Assembly: GCA_963675135.1 (NCBI GenBank)
Contig: OY776128.1
Location: forward strand, 71,864,670 to 71,928,669
From: Galeopsis tetrahit
Lineage: Eukaryota; Streptophyta; Magnoliopsida; Lamiales; Lamiaceae
Length of the DNA: 64,000 nt
Direction of reading: 5' to 3'
Positions 47,303 to 62,300 of the stretch are shown here, piece after piece (the stretch's first letter is position 1; every line of letters begins with the position of its first letter). Under the pieces are notes generated by a model that was given only the letters and a program-made list of their open reading frames with translations, ran no database searches and was not told the DNA's origin. The translations under genes were made by a program, and so were the position numbers.

Positions 47303-50300
47303 GTGCCCAATTTTTTTTTTTTTACATCCGTGCATACTGCCTTATCTCTCCAATCAAAACACCACTACTACATACTCAATTGTTGTCTAATGGGCCCAAT
47401 TCACTACAGCACTACTGCTTACACCCCCAAATCTGGTAAATACACCCCTCCGCATCTACGCACTCACTCCACTACTACATACACCCCACCTCGTATGCAC
47501 ACCCACCCTGCTGGTATATACACCACCTCCGCCCACTCTCCTATTTCAAAGATCCCCTCCATTCCCTGGATCTTGGACTCCGGGGCCTCTCATCATATCA
47601 CAACTCACCCCCATAATTTATATGTTTCCTCTCTATATTCCGGCTCGGATGATGTCATTATCGGTGATGGTAACGGTTTGAAAATTTCACATATTGGTTC
47701 CTTGTCGTTTTCTCATGTTAATATGCTAACATTCTCAAACGTCCTTGTTGTCCCACAAATGGCCAAAAACCTTATCTCTGTTTCAACCTTGTGTCGAGAT
47801 AATGATGTTAACATTATTTTTGGATCTACTTATTTTCAGGTGCGGGATGGCAAAACGGGGACCATTCTCCTCACGGGGAGTCGCGTGGATAATCTCTACG
47901 TATGGCCGACTCGAGCATCTCTTAACCCCACAACCTCCATCTCGGAAAAACAACCATCACCCATCTGGCATGCTCGTCTAGGTCATCCGTCCTCCAAAAT
48001 CCTTTCCCATACCTTATCCAAGTATAGCTTACCTATCACGAACTCAAAACTGCATTATTGTGATTCTTGCAACTATATTAAAAGTCATAAACTTCCTTTT
48101 TACGATTCAAGCATTATATCTAGTTCCCCCCTTGAGGTTCTTTTTTCTGATGTTTGGTCGTCCCCTGTCCTGTCAACTGAAGGCTTCAAATACTATGTCA
48201 TTTTTGTTGATCACTTTAGCAAATATATATGGATTTACCCTCTAAAACGCAAATCTGATGTCCTCCCCACCTTTACATCCTTTAAAAGCATCGTAGAAAA
48301 TTTCTACAACACCAAAATCAAAACCCTCTATACTGACAACGGGGGCGCATTCATTGCCCTACGATCCCTCCTTCAAACTCATGGTATATCTCATCTCACA
48401 ACTCCTCCCCACACCCCTGAACACAATGGCATGTCTGAACGTCGTCACAGACATGTTGTTGATACTGCCTTAGCCCTTTTACATCATGCTTCTATGCCCC
48501 TTACATATTGGCCTCATGCAGTTTGTGCTGCTACCTATATTATAAACCGTCTACCAAAACCCAATCTTAACATGTTGTCATCATATCAATTCCTTCTAAA
48601 ACAAACTCCCAACCTAGCTAAACTTAGAGTTTTTGGTTGTTTATGTTATCCTTGGCTCCGCCCCTACACTTCCCATAAATTAGACCCTAGATCCACTCCA
48701 TGTGTCTTCATTGGATACTCTCCTACCCAAGCTGCTTATCTTTGTCTTGATTTAAAAACCAACAAAATATATACCTCTCGTCATGTTCAATTTGTTGAAA
48801 ATGTCTTTCCTCTAGCCACTCCTAAAACTGCTCCTGATACACCCCCTACCTTAACAGATACACCCCCCAATCTGCCAGACACACCCACTGTTTTAATTTA
48901 TCCACCCCCTGCACCCACCAATACACCCCTGGCCCCTTCCACCAATCCTACCCCACCCACAAACCTTACGAATACACCCCCGCCCCAAAATATACCATCT
49001 CTCGACGAGAATCCAGCCCCGCCACCACCCCCATTACCTGCACCCCCTGTTCCTCTTAATACACCCACCAGCCCAACGCCCAGTCCTGTTGCACCCCCCA
49101 GATTACTAAGTACACCCCCATCAACTCCAAACCCCAATTCCATTATACAAACCCTTGATCTCGAGTCGCCAGATGCTCCCTCACTGCCATCCCCACCTAT
49201 ACAACAACGAACTCGAATGGTCACTCGAGCCCAAAACAGTATCTTCAAACCAAATCCGAGGTATGGTCTATCTTCTACTTTATCTTCTGACACTGAACCT
49301 AGCTGCGTCTCTCAGGCATTAAAAGATGTACGATGGAGGGAGGCCATGTCATCTGAATTTAATGCCCTTCTAAAAAACGGTACTTGGGATTTAGTACCAC
49401 CTGATGATTCTGCAAACATTATTGGTTCGAAGTGGGTCTTCCGCATCAAACGGAAACCAGACGGTTCCTTAGACAAGTACAAAGCTCGACTTGTCGCCAA
49501 AGGCTTTCACCAACGCCCTGGGGTTGACTTTTCTGAAACATTTAGTCATGTGGTCAAACCAGCAACCGTTCGAGCAGTCCTGAGTATTGCAGTCACCAAA
49601 AATTGGCCACTTCGTCAGTTCGATGTGAATAATGCTTTCCTTCACGGTGCCTTAGCCGAATCTGTATTTATGGCTCAACCACCCGGGTTTGTTGACAAAA
49701 CCTTCCCTACATATGTGTGCAAGTTACATAAATCCATCTATGGCCTAAAACAGGCACCTCGAACTTGGTATTTTGCTCTTCGAACCTTCTTGGAGAGTAT
49801 TGGTTTCATTCACACCAAATCTGATGAGTCTCTCTTTGTATACAACAAATCCGGTATAACTGCTTATTTTCTCGTGTATGTTGATGATCTAATCCTTACA
49901 GGAAACAACACCTCGTTCCTCACAAAAGTGGCCTCAGACCTTAGTACAAAGTTCTCTGTCAAAGACTTAGGCTCACTTTCCTATTTCCTAGGTGTGGAAG
50001 TGCTCCGTACTAAGAAAACTTGCTTTCTCTCCCAACGTAAGTATATCATTGACCTACTCACCAAATATAATATGCTCACTTCCAAACCTGTCCAAACCCC
50101 TCTCTCCACCTCTACTCGTTTATCTCTTTCTGATGGAACACCGCCCACTGATATCACCCAATATCGTCAAGTTCTTGGAAGTCTCCAATACCTCCAACTT
50201 ACTAGACCTGATATTGCTTTTGCTGTGCATAAATTGTCTCAATTCATGCATGCTCCCACCACAACTCATTGGGGCACTGTAAAACGCCTCCTTCGATATC

Positions 50301-50830
50301 TTAATGGAACTAGAGATGTTGGAATTACCCTCCACCCCAACCCATCTGACTCACTTCACTGCTTTACGGATGCTGATTGGGCCGGAAATACTGATGATCG
50401 TACGTCAGCAAGTGCATATATTGTCTTTCTTGGACCAAATCCCATCTCCTGGTCTTCCAAGAAACAAAAGTCGATTGCTCGCTCCTCCACTGAAGCTGAA
50501 TATCGGGCCATTGCATCAGCTGCCTCTGAGGTACAATGGTTAAAATCTCTCTTTCAAGAACTATGTTTTACCATCAAAACTCTCCCTGCCATCTACTGCG
50601 ACAATATTGGTGCGACGTATCTTTGCTCCAACCCGGTTTTTCACTCTCGAATGAAACACATTGCCATTGACTATCACTTTGTTCGGGATTTGATCAAAAC
50701 AACCCAGTTACGTGTTTCACATGTGTCTTCCGAAGACCAACTAGCCGATGCTCTCACAAAACCTCTTGCTCGTTCTCGTCTTCAAATGCTGATGATCAAG
50801 ATTGGACTCTCCTATGGTACTCCATCTTGA
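47303..50830 (+). CDS. Copia protease-integrase-RT-RNase H polyprotein
   Basis: One uninterrupted frame of 1175 aa. The first 90 residues are Thr/Pro/His-rich with no gag similarity. The protease motif DSGASHH is at residues 92-98. Next are the integrase zinc region (HARLGHPSSK, CDSCNYIKSHKLPF) and the DDE core (LFSDVW, YTDNGGAF, EHNGMSERRHRHV). A Pro/Thr-rich spacer follows, then reverse transcriptase (KARLVAKGFHQRPGVDFSETF; the catalytic YVDD at about 859-862) and RNase H (FTDADWAGNTDDRTS, SSTEAEYRAIA, ADALTKPL). The domain order PR-INT-RT-RH is that of Ty1/copia. No stops or frameshifts are seen. The true initiation site is uncertain; in complete relatives gag is fused upstream. Confidence 0.93.
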   Translation: MPNFFFFTSVHTALSLQSKHHYYILNCCLMGPIHYSTTAYTPKSGKYTPPHLRTHSTTTYTPPRMHTHPAGIYTTSAHSPISKIPSIPWILDSGASHHITTHPHNLYVSSLYSGSDDVIIGDGNGLKISHIGSLSFSHVNMLTFSNVLVVPQMAKNLISVSTLCRDNDVNIIFGSTYFQVRDGKTGTILLTGSRVDNLYVWPTRASLNPTTSISEKQPSPIWHARLGHPSSKILSHTLSKYSLPITNSKLHYCDSCNYIKSHKLPFYDSSIISSSPLEVLFSDVWSSPVLSTEGFKYYVIFVDHFSKYIWIYPLKRKSDVLPTFTSFKSIVENFYNTKIKTLYTDNGGAFIALRSLLQTHGISHLTTPPHTPEHNGMSERRHRHVVDTALALLHHASMPLTYWPHAVCAATYIINRLPKPNLNMLSSYQFLLKQTPNLAKLRVFGCLCYPWLRPYTSHKLDPRSTPCVFIGYSPTQAAYLCLDLKTNKIYTSRHVQFVENVFPLATPKTAPDTPPTLTDTPPNLPDTPTVLIYPPPAPTNTPLAPSTNPTPPTNLTNTPPPQNIPSLDENPAPPPPPLPAPPVPLNTPTSPTPSPVAPPRLLSTPPSTPNPNSIIQTLDLESPDAPSLPSPPIQQRTRMVTRAQNSIFKPNPRYGLSSTLSSDTEPSCVSQALKDVRWREAMSSEFNALLKNGTWDLVPPDDSANIIGSKWVFRIKRKPDGSLDKYKARLVAKGFHQRPGVDFSETFSHVVKPATVRAVLSIAVTKNWPLRQFDVNNAFLHGALAESVFMAQPPGFVDKTFPTYVCKLHKSIYGLKQAPRTWYFALRTFLESIGFIHTKSDESLFVYNKSGITAYFLVYVDDLILTGNNTSFLTKVASDLSTKFSVKDLGSLSYFLGVEVLRTKKTCFLSQRKYIIDLLTKYNMLTSKPVQTPLSTSTRLSLSDGTPPTDITQYRQVLGSLQYLQLTRPDIAFAVHKLSQFMHAPTTTHWGTVKRLLRYLNGTRDVGITLHPNPSDSLHCFTDADWAGNTDDRTSASAYIVFLGPNPISWSSKKQKSIARSSTEAEYRAIASAASEVQWLKSLFQELCFTIKTLPAIYCDNIGATYLCSNPVFHSRMKHIAIDYHFVRDLIKTTQLRVSHVSSEDQLADALTKPLARSRLQMLMIKIGLSYGTPS

Positions 50831-50837
50831 GGGGGCG
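50827..50837 (+). other. Copia polypurine tract
   Basis: TGAGGGGGCG, just after the pol stop and directly before the 3' LTR, is the primer site for plus-strand DNA synthesis. Confidence 0.85.
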
Positions 50838-51031
50838 TATTAGGCATATATAAATATATTAAGAGATATTATATATATCTTGTATAATATATTTTATATA
50901 TCTTGTAAATCTTTATTTCCTTAAATTAGAGATATATAGTAGATATGTTTTGTATCTATAAATACTCCCCTCATGTATTCTTTACATTTATTCAATGAAA
51001 TAATAATTTCCCTATTCATTGTTTCTCTATA
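50838..51031 (+). repeat. Copia 3' LTR
   Basis: 194 bp, identical to 46925-47118 except for one transition. Confidence 0.93.
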
Positions 51032-51225
51032 TTATCATATAAAAATAAATACATTCAACAATATATTTATTCACTCATTAAATGACCAACTTTAATATTA
51101 ATTTCTCATTCACCTAAAATTTAATTTTGAGAAATCAAATCAACTAAATCCATTTACGCAAAACGGATTATAAAATTGTCACTTAATATTTTATAAAATG
51201 TGGTCAAAACCAACATTTTCCAACA

Positions 51226-51292
51226 CTCTCTTCAAGTTAGTTATTACTTCTTCCTTTTTTTTAATATAAAGTCACATTCTCCATAAAAATCA
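51226..51292. repeat. Right copy of the 67-bp direct repeat
   Basis: See the left copy at 46595-46661; one mismatch in 67 bp. It directly abuts the TG end of the minus-strand solo LTR. Confidence 0.9.
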
Positions 51293-52521
51293 CCATACAG
51301 ACCAAAAGGAAATAAAAAGGCTAGTGTGGAAAACGGGTTTCTCGTGCTCACACGATTCTGTGATTTCGTATTAATTCTTAAGATCACACGATTTTTATTT
51401 TTATTTTTGCTTAAATGATGTTTCGTCTTCTCTTTAATAAAAATTTAAGATACACCGTATTATATTTTTTATTTTGAATTTGACGTCGTATTACATTAAT
51501 ATGGCAACCATTTTATGTTTTGAAAGTAGTAATTTCAAAATGTAAGTATTTTTGTCATTAATGTGGAGACGGAGACGAAGAGCGAAACTTAGGACATGTA
51601 TGATTTGAAATTATAGTCGGATGGTTAAGTAATACAGTATGATTTTTTAATTTTTTGATGAATTATTGGTAGGATATTATCTTAATTTTAGAGAATTTTA
51701 TGTTAAATTAATTGTGTAAAAATAAATATGTATTTATTGCGGTGAATGTAATTATATTTTAAAATTTAAATTTTAAATCTCAAATAAGAATAAGACGAGA
51801 AACATAACATTTCATGTTCGAAATAATTTCAAAACAAGACGTTAATGTTTATAATTATTTTGTCTCCCACCTAAATTTGTAATATAGGTTACTAGGTACA
51901 TTGTGAATTTTACATAATTTAGTACTCCATATTTTTCTATATTGAAATCGTAAACTTTATAAAAATCCAATTTCGGAGTCGATTTATTTTTAGGTAGCCT
52001 TCGGGCCCTTCTTGTCCAAATATATAATAAGACTTTTTTTTGCTTTTATATGTTTATTTATTTGGTAAATAAACTTTTTGATTTATAACAATTTACAGTT
52101 GGTGGACGCCAAAGCATCAGCATATTCTGGAGCATCTAAAGTAAAGTAAGTACACCACTGAAATTTGACTACTCTCCTTCATTACAAAAAGAGAGAGTAT
52201 ATTCGGTTTCTTTATACTTCTCATTAAATCCATAAATAAATAAAAGAAATACGTAAATAAAGAATAAAAAATAAATGCAAAATTTCAAAAAAAAATTCAA
52301 AATTGAATATAGTAGTTTTAACCATTTTTAGAAGAGCTTTCGACATAGTCGAGGCAAATCAGCTTAAATTGGAACACGATCAAGATGGACGGTCGTGATT
52401 AGCTGCACTCCTTCTACATAAACGGGCCTTATTCCTTCCCAGTTAACTTTCTCCAATACACTTTTCTTCTTCTTCTTCTTCTTCTTCTTCTCTCCCTCGA
52501 TCTAATCTCACTCACTCTCTA
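51293..52521. other. Intergenic DNA and enolase 5' leader
   Basis: AT-rich sequence. A (CTT)n tract at about 52463-52491, followed by 'tctccctcgatctaatctcactc', is the probable 5' UTR of the enolase gene. No other gene seen. Confidence 0.6.
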
Positions 52522-56887
<4,366 letters not shown>

Positions 56888-57994
56888 ACGAGCTCAAAGT
56901 CGAACAAGATGTGTTTTGAGGAATGAAGTTTTAAGTATGGGTGGTCCCTATGTAGACTGAGAATCATCCTAGGTTAGGAATAATCATGCCCAGTTCTTAA
57001 TAATGGTGTAGTTCTCTTTTGTTCAGAGCTTTAGTGGGTTTGAAAAAATGATCAATTACTGGGCATGTTAACTTATTTTTTGACTGCTATATTTGGATCA
57101 CCATGTTTTATTTTGTGAAATCATATTGCTGATATGCTTTTGTATTTTGCAAATCAATATCTACAATGTCAAATTGTTTCTGAAGTTAGTCAAAATATTA
57201 TAGGCGATGGCAACACGTTTCCAGGCTAGTCCTAGGAATATTTGGGCTTGAATCGAACTTTAAAATAAGGTCTCATTCTTTCATATTTTTTATTCTATAT
57301 GAACTCATTAAACATAAGGTAAAACAATTTTTAAAAGACTATCAATATATAATTTTGCTCAATACTTAAAATAATACGACAATGGTGTTCTAAGTAATTA
57401 CATAAATATTATTCGTCTTACAGTTTTAATAGTAAAAGTATTTTAATCAAGTTGCTCAATAATTCCTTATGATAAAAAAACACTTAAAAAATGATAACTT
57501 CAAAAAACAACACATTGTCTTCGACGTCGGAAACGCCCTTTATGCGTCAGAGAATTTTGATGATTCTTACAAGACCTCGACAGTCATTCATCATCAGCAC
57601 TTCACAACTCCTTCAAATTGAACAAAAATTCAAAAACCTCTTCATATTTTTTGAACGGTGTAAATCAATGTTCTATAGAATCCGAGCGTCGTCTTCTCAC
57701 TTCTGAGACGTTAGTTATATATATATATATATAAATGAGCCCTAAAAAATTAAAATATTCTTGAACCTTAAATCGATGGTCTCGTTGACCTGATCGTAAT
57801 ACGATCGGACCTGCACGTTCCTATTTATTTGAATTATGGATGCATAATGGAATTATTTAATTACTGAAAAGTGTAAAATATAAATACTGTGTTAGACTAA
57901 ATTATAAAATTTGTCCCGTGTCCATTAAGTCCCAATTTTTATTTTATTTTTTATAAATTTTATTTTAAGATAATTAATTTTTAATTTTTTTTAT
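56888..57994. other. Enolase 3' UTR and AT-rich intergenic DNA
   Basis: The first ~200 bases are the probable 3' UTR. An open frame at 57491-57706 resembles nothing I know. A short (TA)n lies near 57717-57733. Confidence 0.5.
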
Positions 57995-58776
57995 TTTTTA
58001 TGGAGGGTTTACAAGATCATAAAATAGAGTTACAAATCACGAGTCTAAGATCTTGATCTTCAAACCAAACGAATATCGCCGTCCACTCCAATCGCGTGAA
58101 GGGGAAAGACGAACTTCCCTTTGCCTTAACAGGTGTCCAGGTCTCCAATCTTTAAATGAGACAACCCCACACTAAGATGTTCACATATCAAGAATAGGAA
58201 ACAGAATAAACAGACAAAGTTCCACGAGTACCCGATTCAAAAGTACCTGAGCACCAGGGCTCTCGAGACTATCTCAAGGAGCCCAACTATCAAAAAAAGT
58301 CCCACAACCACAACAAAGCCCGCAACAGAAACAAAAACAAAAACTAAACAAGCTCCAAAACTACCTAAGAAAGCAATAAAATAGGATCAACGAAGAAATA
58401 CCCGAACGGTCACCGTGGGCCCGTGGCTCCGTTACGGACATGATCTACGTTGATCCCTAACAAGAACTGAAAAAACTACACCAGATCTGTAGATCTACAA
58501 CTCAGATCTGCAGATTTACAACTCAAATCTAGCGAAAATTAAAATAAAGAGATCATAGAGAAGCGGAAAACCAACAAATTTAAAGAGATCAGAGAGAAGC
58601 GGGATTTAAAGAGATCAGAGAGAAGCGGAAAATCAACAAATTTGAGGCGACAACAAAGACAGAGCAGCAACAGAGACAAGAACGTTGCCGATGGATCTGC
58701 GACGAAAACCGGTGAAGAAAGGGAGAAGCAACTCTCTAGAGAGAGAAGCTCTCCCTTCTCTCTAAAACCCTCTCTC
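57995..58776 (-). mobile_element. Non-coding retroposon, copy 2
   Basis: The minus-strand homologue of 7160-7868, with the start AGAGAGTTGCTTCTCCC and the end GATCTTGTAAACCCTCCAT followed by an A-rich tail. This copy has an internal duplication (about 58545-58635) of a ~33-bp unit containing 'aaagagatcagagagaagcgg'. The shared central block 'gattggagtggacggcgat' is nearly unchanged between copies. Confidence 0.7.
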
Positions 58777-58830
58777 TTTTTTTAATTTTCTTTTTAATTA
58801 ATTTAGACAATATGAGACTAGAAATGAGCT

Positions 58831-58943
58831 TTTTTTTAATGGAAGTTAAATACCCATCCCGTTTTTCCCCTCCCCATGACTCGAACCCAGGACCTAAGGC
58901 CTAGGTAGTGGTGCTCTAACCACTTGAGCTATCCCACTTTGTC
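58831..58943 (-). mobile_element. tRNA-derived SINE with perfect target duplication
   Basis: On the minus strand: GGGATAGCTCAAGTGGTTAG (A box inside) ... CTGGGTTCGAGTCATGG (B box), then a short body and an A tail (T run at 58831-58837). The 15-bp direct repeat GACTAGAAATGAGCT lies exactly at both ends (58816-58830 and 58944-58958). Only about 113 bp long. Confidence 0.92.
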
Positions 58944-59324
58944 GACTAGAAATGAGCTAACAGTTCAATAGACCTAAAACTTAATTGAGACAAATTAATT
59001 AGTATGAGACGAAAATCACCCGCCCATCCGACAAATTTTGCAATTTACGCCCTTTTCCAGTACACAACAAAGTACAAACAAATAAAGCTGAATGTACAAA
59101 TAAGATAAAGTTATGCATATTGCAACTGGATCAAGATAATCACATTCTCAAAACTCCTGGTGATAATTCTATCACATTGATCAAATTGTAACTCCATATA
59201 AATTATTCTTAAGGTTACAATTATAGACCCAAAACAAGGAGTAATTGAACTTCAAAAGAATCAAAACTCGGCCTCTGAACAGCAAAAACAAAATATCTCA
59301 TCTTTATAAAACAGAGACTCAGGA

Positions 59325-62300
59325 TTACTTCTCAACACCATGCCTAGCTTTCGCATGCTCTTCCACACTTTTTTTAAGTACCGAGCGATCTGCAGAAAAA
59401 CTCGTCGTATTAAATTTGGTCAGTTGTGTAAGTTAATTACAAAACTTTAGATTAATTACCAAAAAAAAGAGGGACAGTACAAAAATTTGTTTCCTTACAA
59501 ATCTCGAGGGATTTGTATGAAAACAATTTCCGTTAACTTCTGCTTTTATGCCTGGTTAATAGGAGTCTGCCCAGCCTCATTTCCGGGTAGTGGACCAGCT
59601 TTATCGCCATTTAAGCACAGAATAAACCCTTTATGAGATACTGATACAAGTGTAAGAAAATCTAAGCTTTATCGCCATCTAAGCACAGAATAAACCCTTT
59701 ATGTGAATTGTTGGATTTGGTAAAATCAAAATGAGATGATATACCCAAATGAGTTGACCTTGGACAGAATATAAATCAATGAAGGAGAGAACAAGAAAAT
59801 CACCAGTTTCGTTTGGAAGAAGCACTTTTGCCTTCTTCTCAGGAACATGTGTCTTAATAGCAGATTTCATAGGCTGTTTCATGTGTGATTGAACCTTCCA
59901 CGAAAAAAAAGCATTATCAAAAAACAAGATACAAACCATTTTTTTACTATACAATCTATAACGCAATGCACAGATATTATTCAAACAATTCAGGTTATTT
60001 ATCTGATTATTAAATAAAGTATATAATGACCTAAATATTCTACTAGTGTACTACGTGCTTATGACATCAATGAAAAATTTAAAAGAGGAAGAACATCATA
60101 GAAAAGTACCAGCTAAATAAATGTATATCCAAACTGGGCAGGGTTCATTTCATTTCTACATTCGTGGACAATAAAGGTAGATATATAAAAGAGAAAAACC
60201 TAGAGCCATAAGATCACATGTCAATCCAAAGGCCGGAGTGTTGTTAAAAACCCTTCCAGGAGATAACCCTCCTTAGGGACAAAATCCCCGGACAAGAAAA
60301 AGGTACACCCCTCTGAAAGAAAAGCTATTGCTTCTGAAAGCGAAAAAACTCGAAGTGCATATCAGAATACAAATGAAGTTAAAGAAAATCTGGACAGTCA
60401 TCCCAAGACCAAATGATCAGTCTCGTGGGAAACATGAATACTCAAAATATCCCTAATAATATATCAGTGTACTTGAGGACAAAAGACTTCTCCAAATGCC
60501 AGCAGACGTCAAAGAAATAGTCTCCCACAGTCACGGTGAGAGTAACTACAAACTCATCACTCATGTGGAATCCCAATCTGCTCAGAAATCACATAACCCA
60601 ACAATTTGTCATTCCAAAAACTAACTCGTGAATGACAACCCACAATCCAGCGAGATTCCTCACGGAGACGAGGAAAATGCCGACGTATACCAGTCCATAT
60701 GGAAGAAACCTGACCATAATTTCTTGGTATGAAGCAACCAAATATCCTTAGGACACTGAAGAATGTCCCAGGCCAGCTTACAAATACAAGACTCATTATC
60801 ATGACGGGCCGAACGGACCCCAAAGCCTGCTCCACAACATTCGTGGAATACCATTTCTACCACAAACAATTAAAGTTCAGCTTCAAATTTCTGATGCTGC
60901 ATAAGCTTCAAATTTCCAGAGTGGATGTCCTAACTAATGAAGGTACAAAAATAAGCCAAGATTCCTCTCGGGGATTCACGTCTACTTGGTATCAAACTCA
61001 TAGAAGGTCACAATTAGGAAAAGAAGCATACTCACAGAACAACATTATTACAACTTAAGATTGATGAAGTGTACCTGGGATTTATCTTCTTCATCATCAT
61101 CAGAAAACAAATCTTCATAAGTAGTCTCATCATCTTCTTGGGGATTCACGTCCTTGCGTGTCTCTGCAATCTTCACCGAATCCTTACCAGCATCAGATTT
61201 CGTATTGGGATAATTACCCATCTCAGCCTCAGCAGGCTTATCTTGCTTGACCTTTGATTTAGGTTTCCTTTTCTTTCGCTTGACCATTGAATCAGTTTTC
61301 TCTTGTTCGGCCTTTGGCTCTGGCACCTGTTGATCAGCCTTTAACTCAGCTTTTTCTTGCTCAGTATTGGACTCAGATTTCTTTCGCTTGGCCTTTGAAT
61401 CAATTTTCTCTTGTTCGGCCTTTGGCTCAGGCATCTGTTGATCAGCATTCAACTCAGGTTCCTTTCTTTTTATCCACTTGACCTTTGAACCAGTTTTCTC
61501 TTGTTCGGCCTTTGGCTCAGGCATCTGTTGCTCAGCCTTCATCTCAGGTTTTTCTTGCTCAGTATTGGACTCAGATTTCTCTTGTTCAGCCTTTAGCTCT
61601 GGCATCTGTTGATCAGCCTTCAACTTAGGTTTCTTTTTCCTCCTATTCTTTCGCTTGGCCATTGAATCAGTTTTCTCTTGTTCGGCCTTTGGCTCAGGCA
61701 ACTGTTGCTCAGCCGTCAACTCAGGTTTTTCTTGCTCAGTATTGGACTCAGATTTCTCTTGATCGGCCTTTGGCTCAGGAATCTTTTGCTCAGCCTTCAA
61801 TTCAGGTTTTTCTTGCTCAGTATTGGACTCAGATTTCTTTTGCTTGGCCTTTGAATCAGTTTTCTCTTGTTCGGTCATTGTCTCAGGCATCTGTTGATCG
61901 GCATTCAACTCAGGTTTCTTTCTTTTTATCCGCTTGGCCTTTGAATCGGTTTTCTCTTCTTCGGCCTTTGGCTCAGGCATCTGTTGCTCAGCCTTCATCT
62001 CAGGTTTTTCTTGCTCAGTATTGGACTCAGATTTCTCTTGTTCAGCCTTTAGCTCTGGCATCTGTTGATCAGCCTTCAACTTAGGTTTCTTTTTCCTCCT
62101 ATTCTTTCGCTTGGCCATTGAATCAGTTTTCTCTTGTTCGGCCTTTGGCTCAGGCAACTGTTGCTCAGCCGTCAACTCAGGTTTTTCTTGCTCAGTATTG
62201 GACTCAACTTTCTTTTGCTTGGCCTTTGAATCAGTTTTCTCTTGTTCAGACTTTGGCTCAGGCATCTGTTGATCGGCATTCAACTCAGGTTTCTTTCTTT

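Larger units (their letters stand above)
46925..51031 (+). mobile_element. Young Ty1/copia LTR retrotransposon, gag mostly missing
   Basis: A 4.1-kb element made of a 194-bp 5' LTR, a primer-binding site, a pol-type ORF (47303-50830), a polypurine tract and a 3' LTR (50838-51031). A single mismatch between the LTRs implies recent insertion. There is room for only about 60 codons between the primer-binding site and the ORF start, and the first 90 residues of the ORF have no gag domain or CCHC knuckle. It therefore needs gag in trans. I could not settle the target duplication: CTATT flanks the left and TATTA/TTATC the right. Confidence 0.92.
46664..51225 (-). mobile_element. Older solo LTR (minus) interrupted by the copia element
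   Basis: On the minus strand the sequence from 51225 begins TGTTGGAAAATGTTGG, a common LTR start, and the other end (46664) reads ...TTTTGCAGACA, ending in CA. Between them lie the copia insertion (46925-51031) and about 0.46 kb of LTR-like DNA. A purine-rich CTTGAAGAGAG (complement of 51226-51236) sits just before the TG, like a polypurine tract. No internal coding region remains, hence solo LTR or TRIM-like. Confidence 0.5.

Noticed and set aside
48898..49293. Gly/Val-rich minus-strand frame of 131 codons
   Set aside because: It is the complement of the Pro/Thr-rich spacer in the copia polyprotein.
58859..58935. Possible minus-strand tRNA gene
   Set aside because: A and B boxes are present, but it is embedded in a 113-bp unit with an A tail and a 15-bp target duplication, so it is a SINE.
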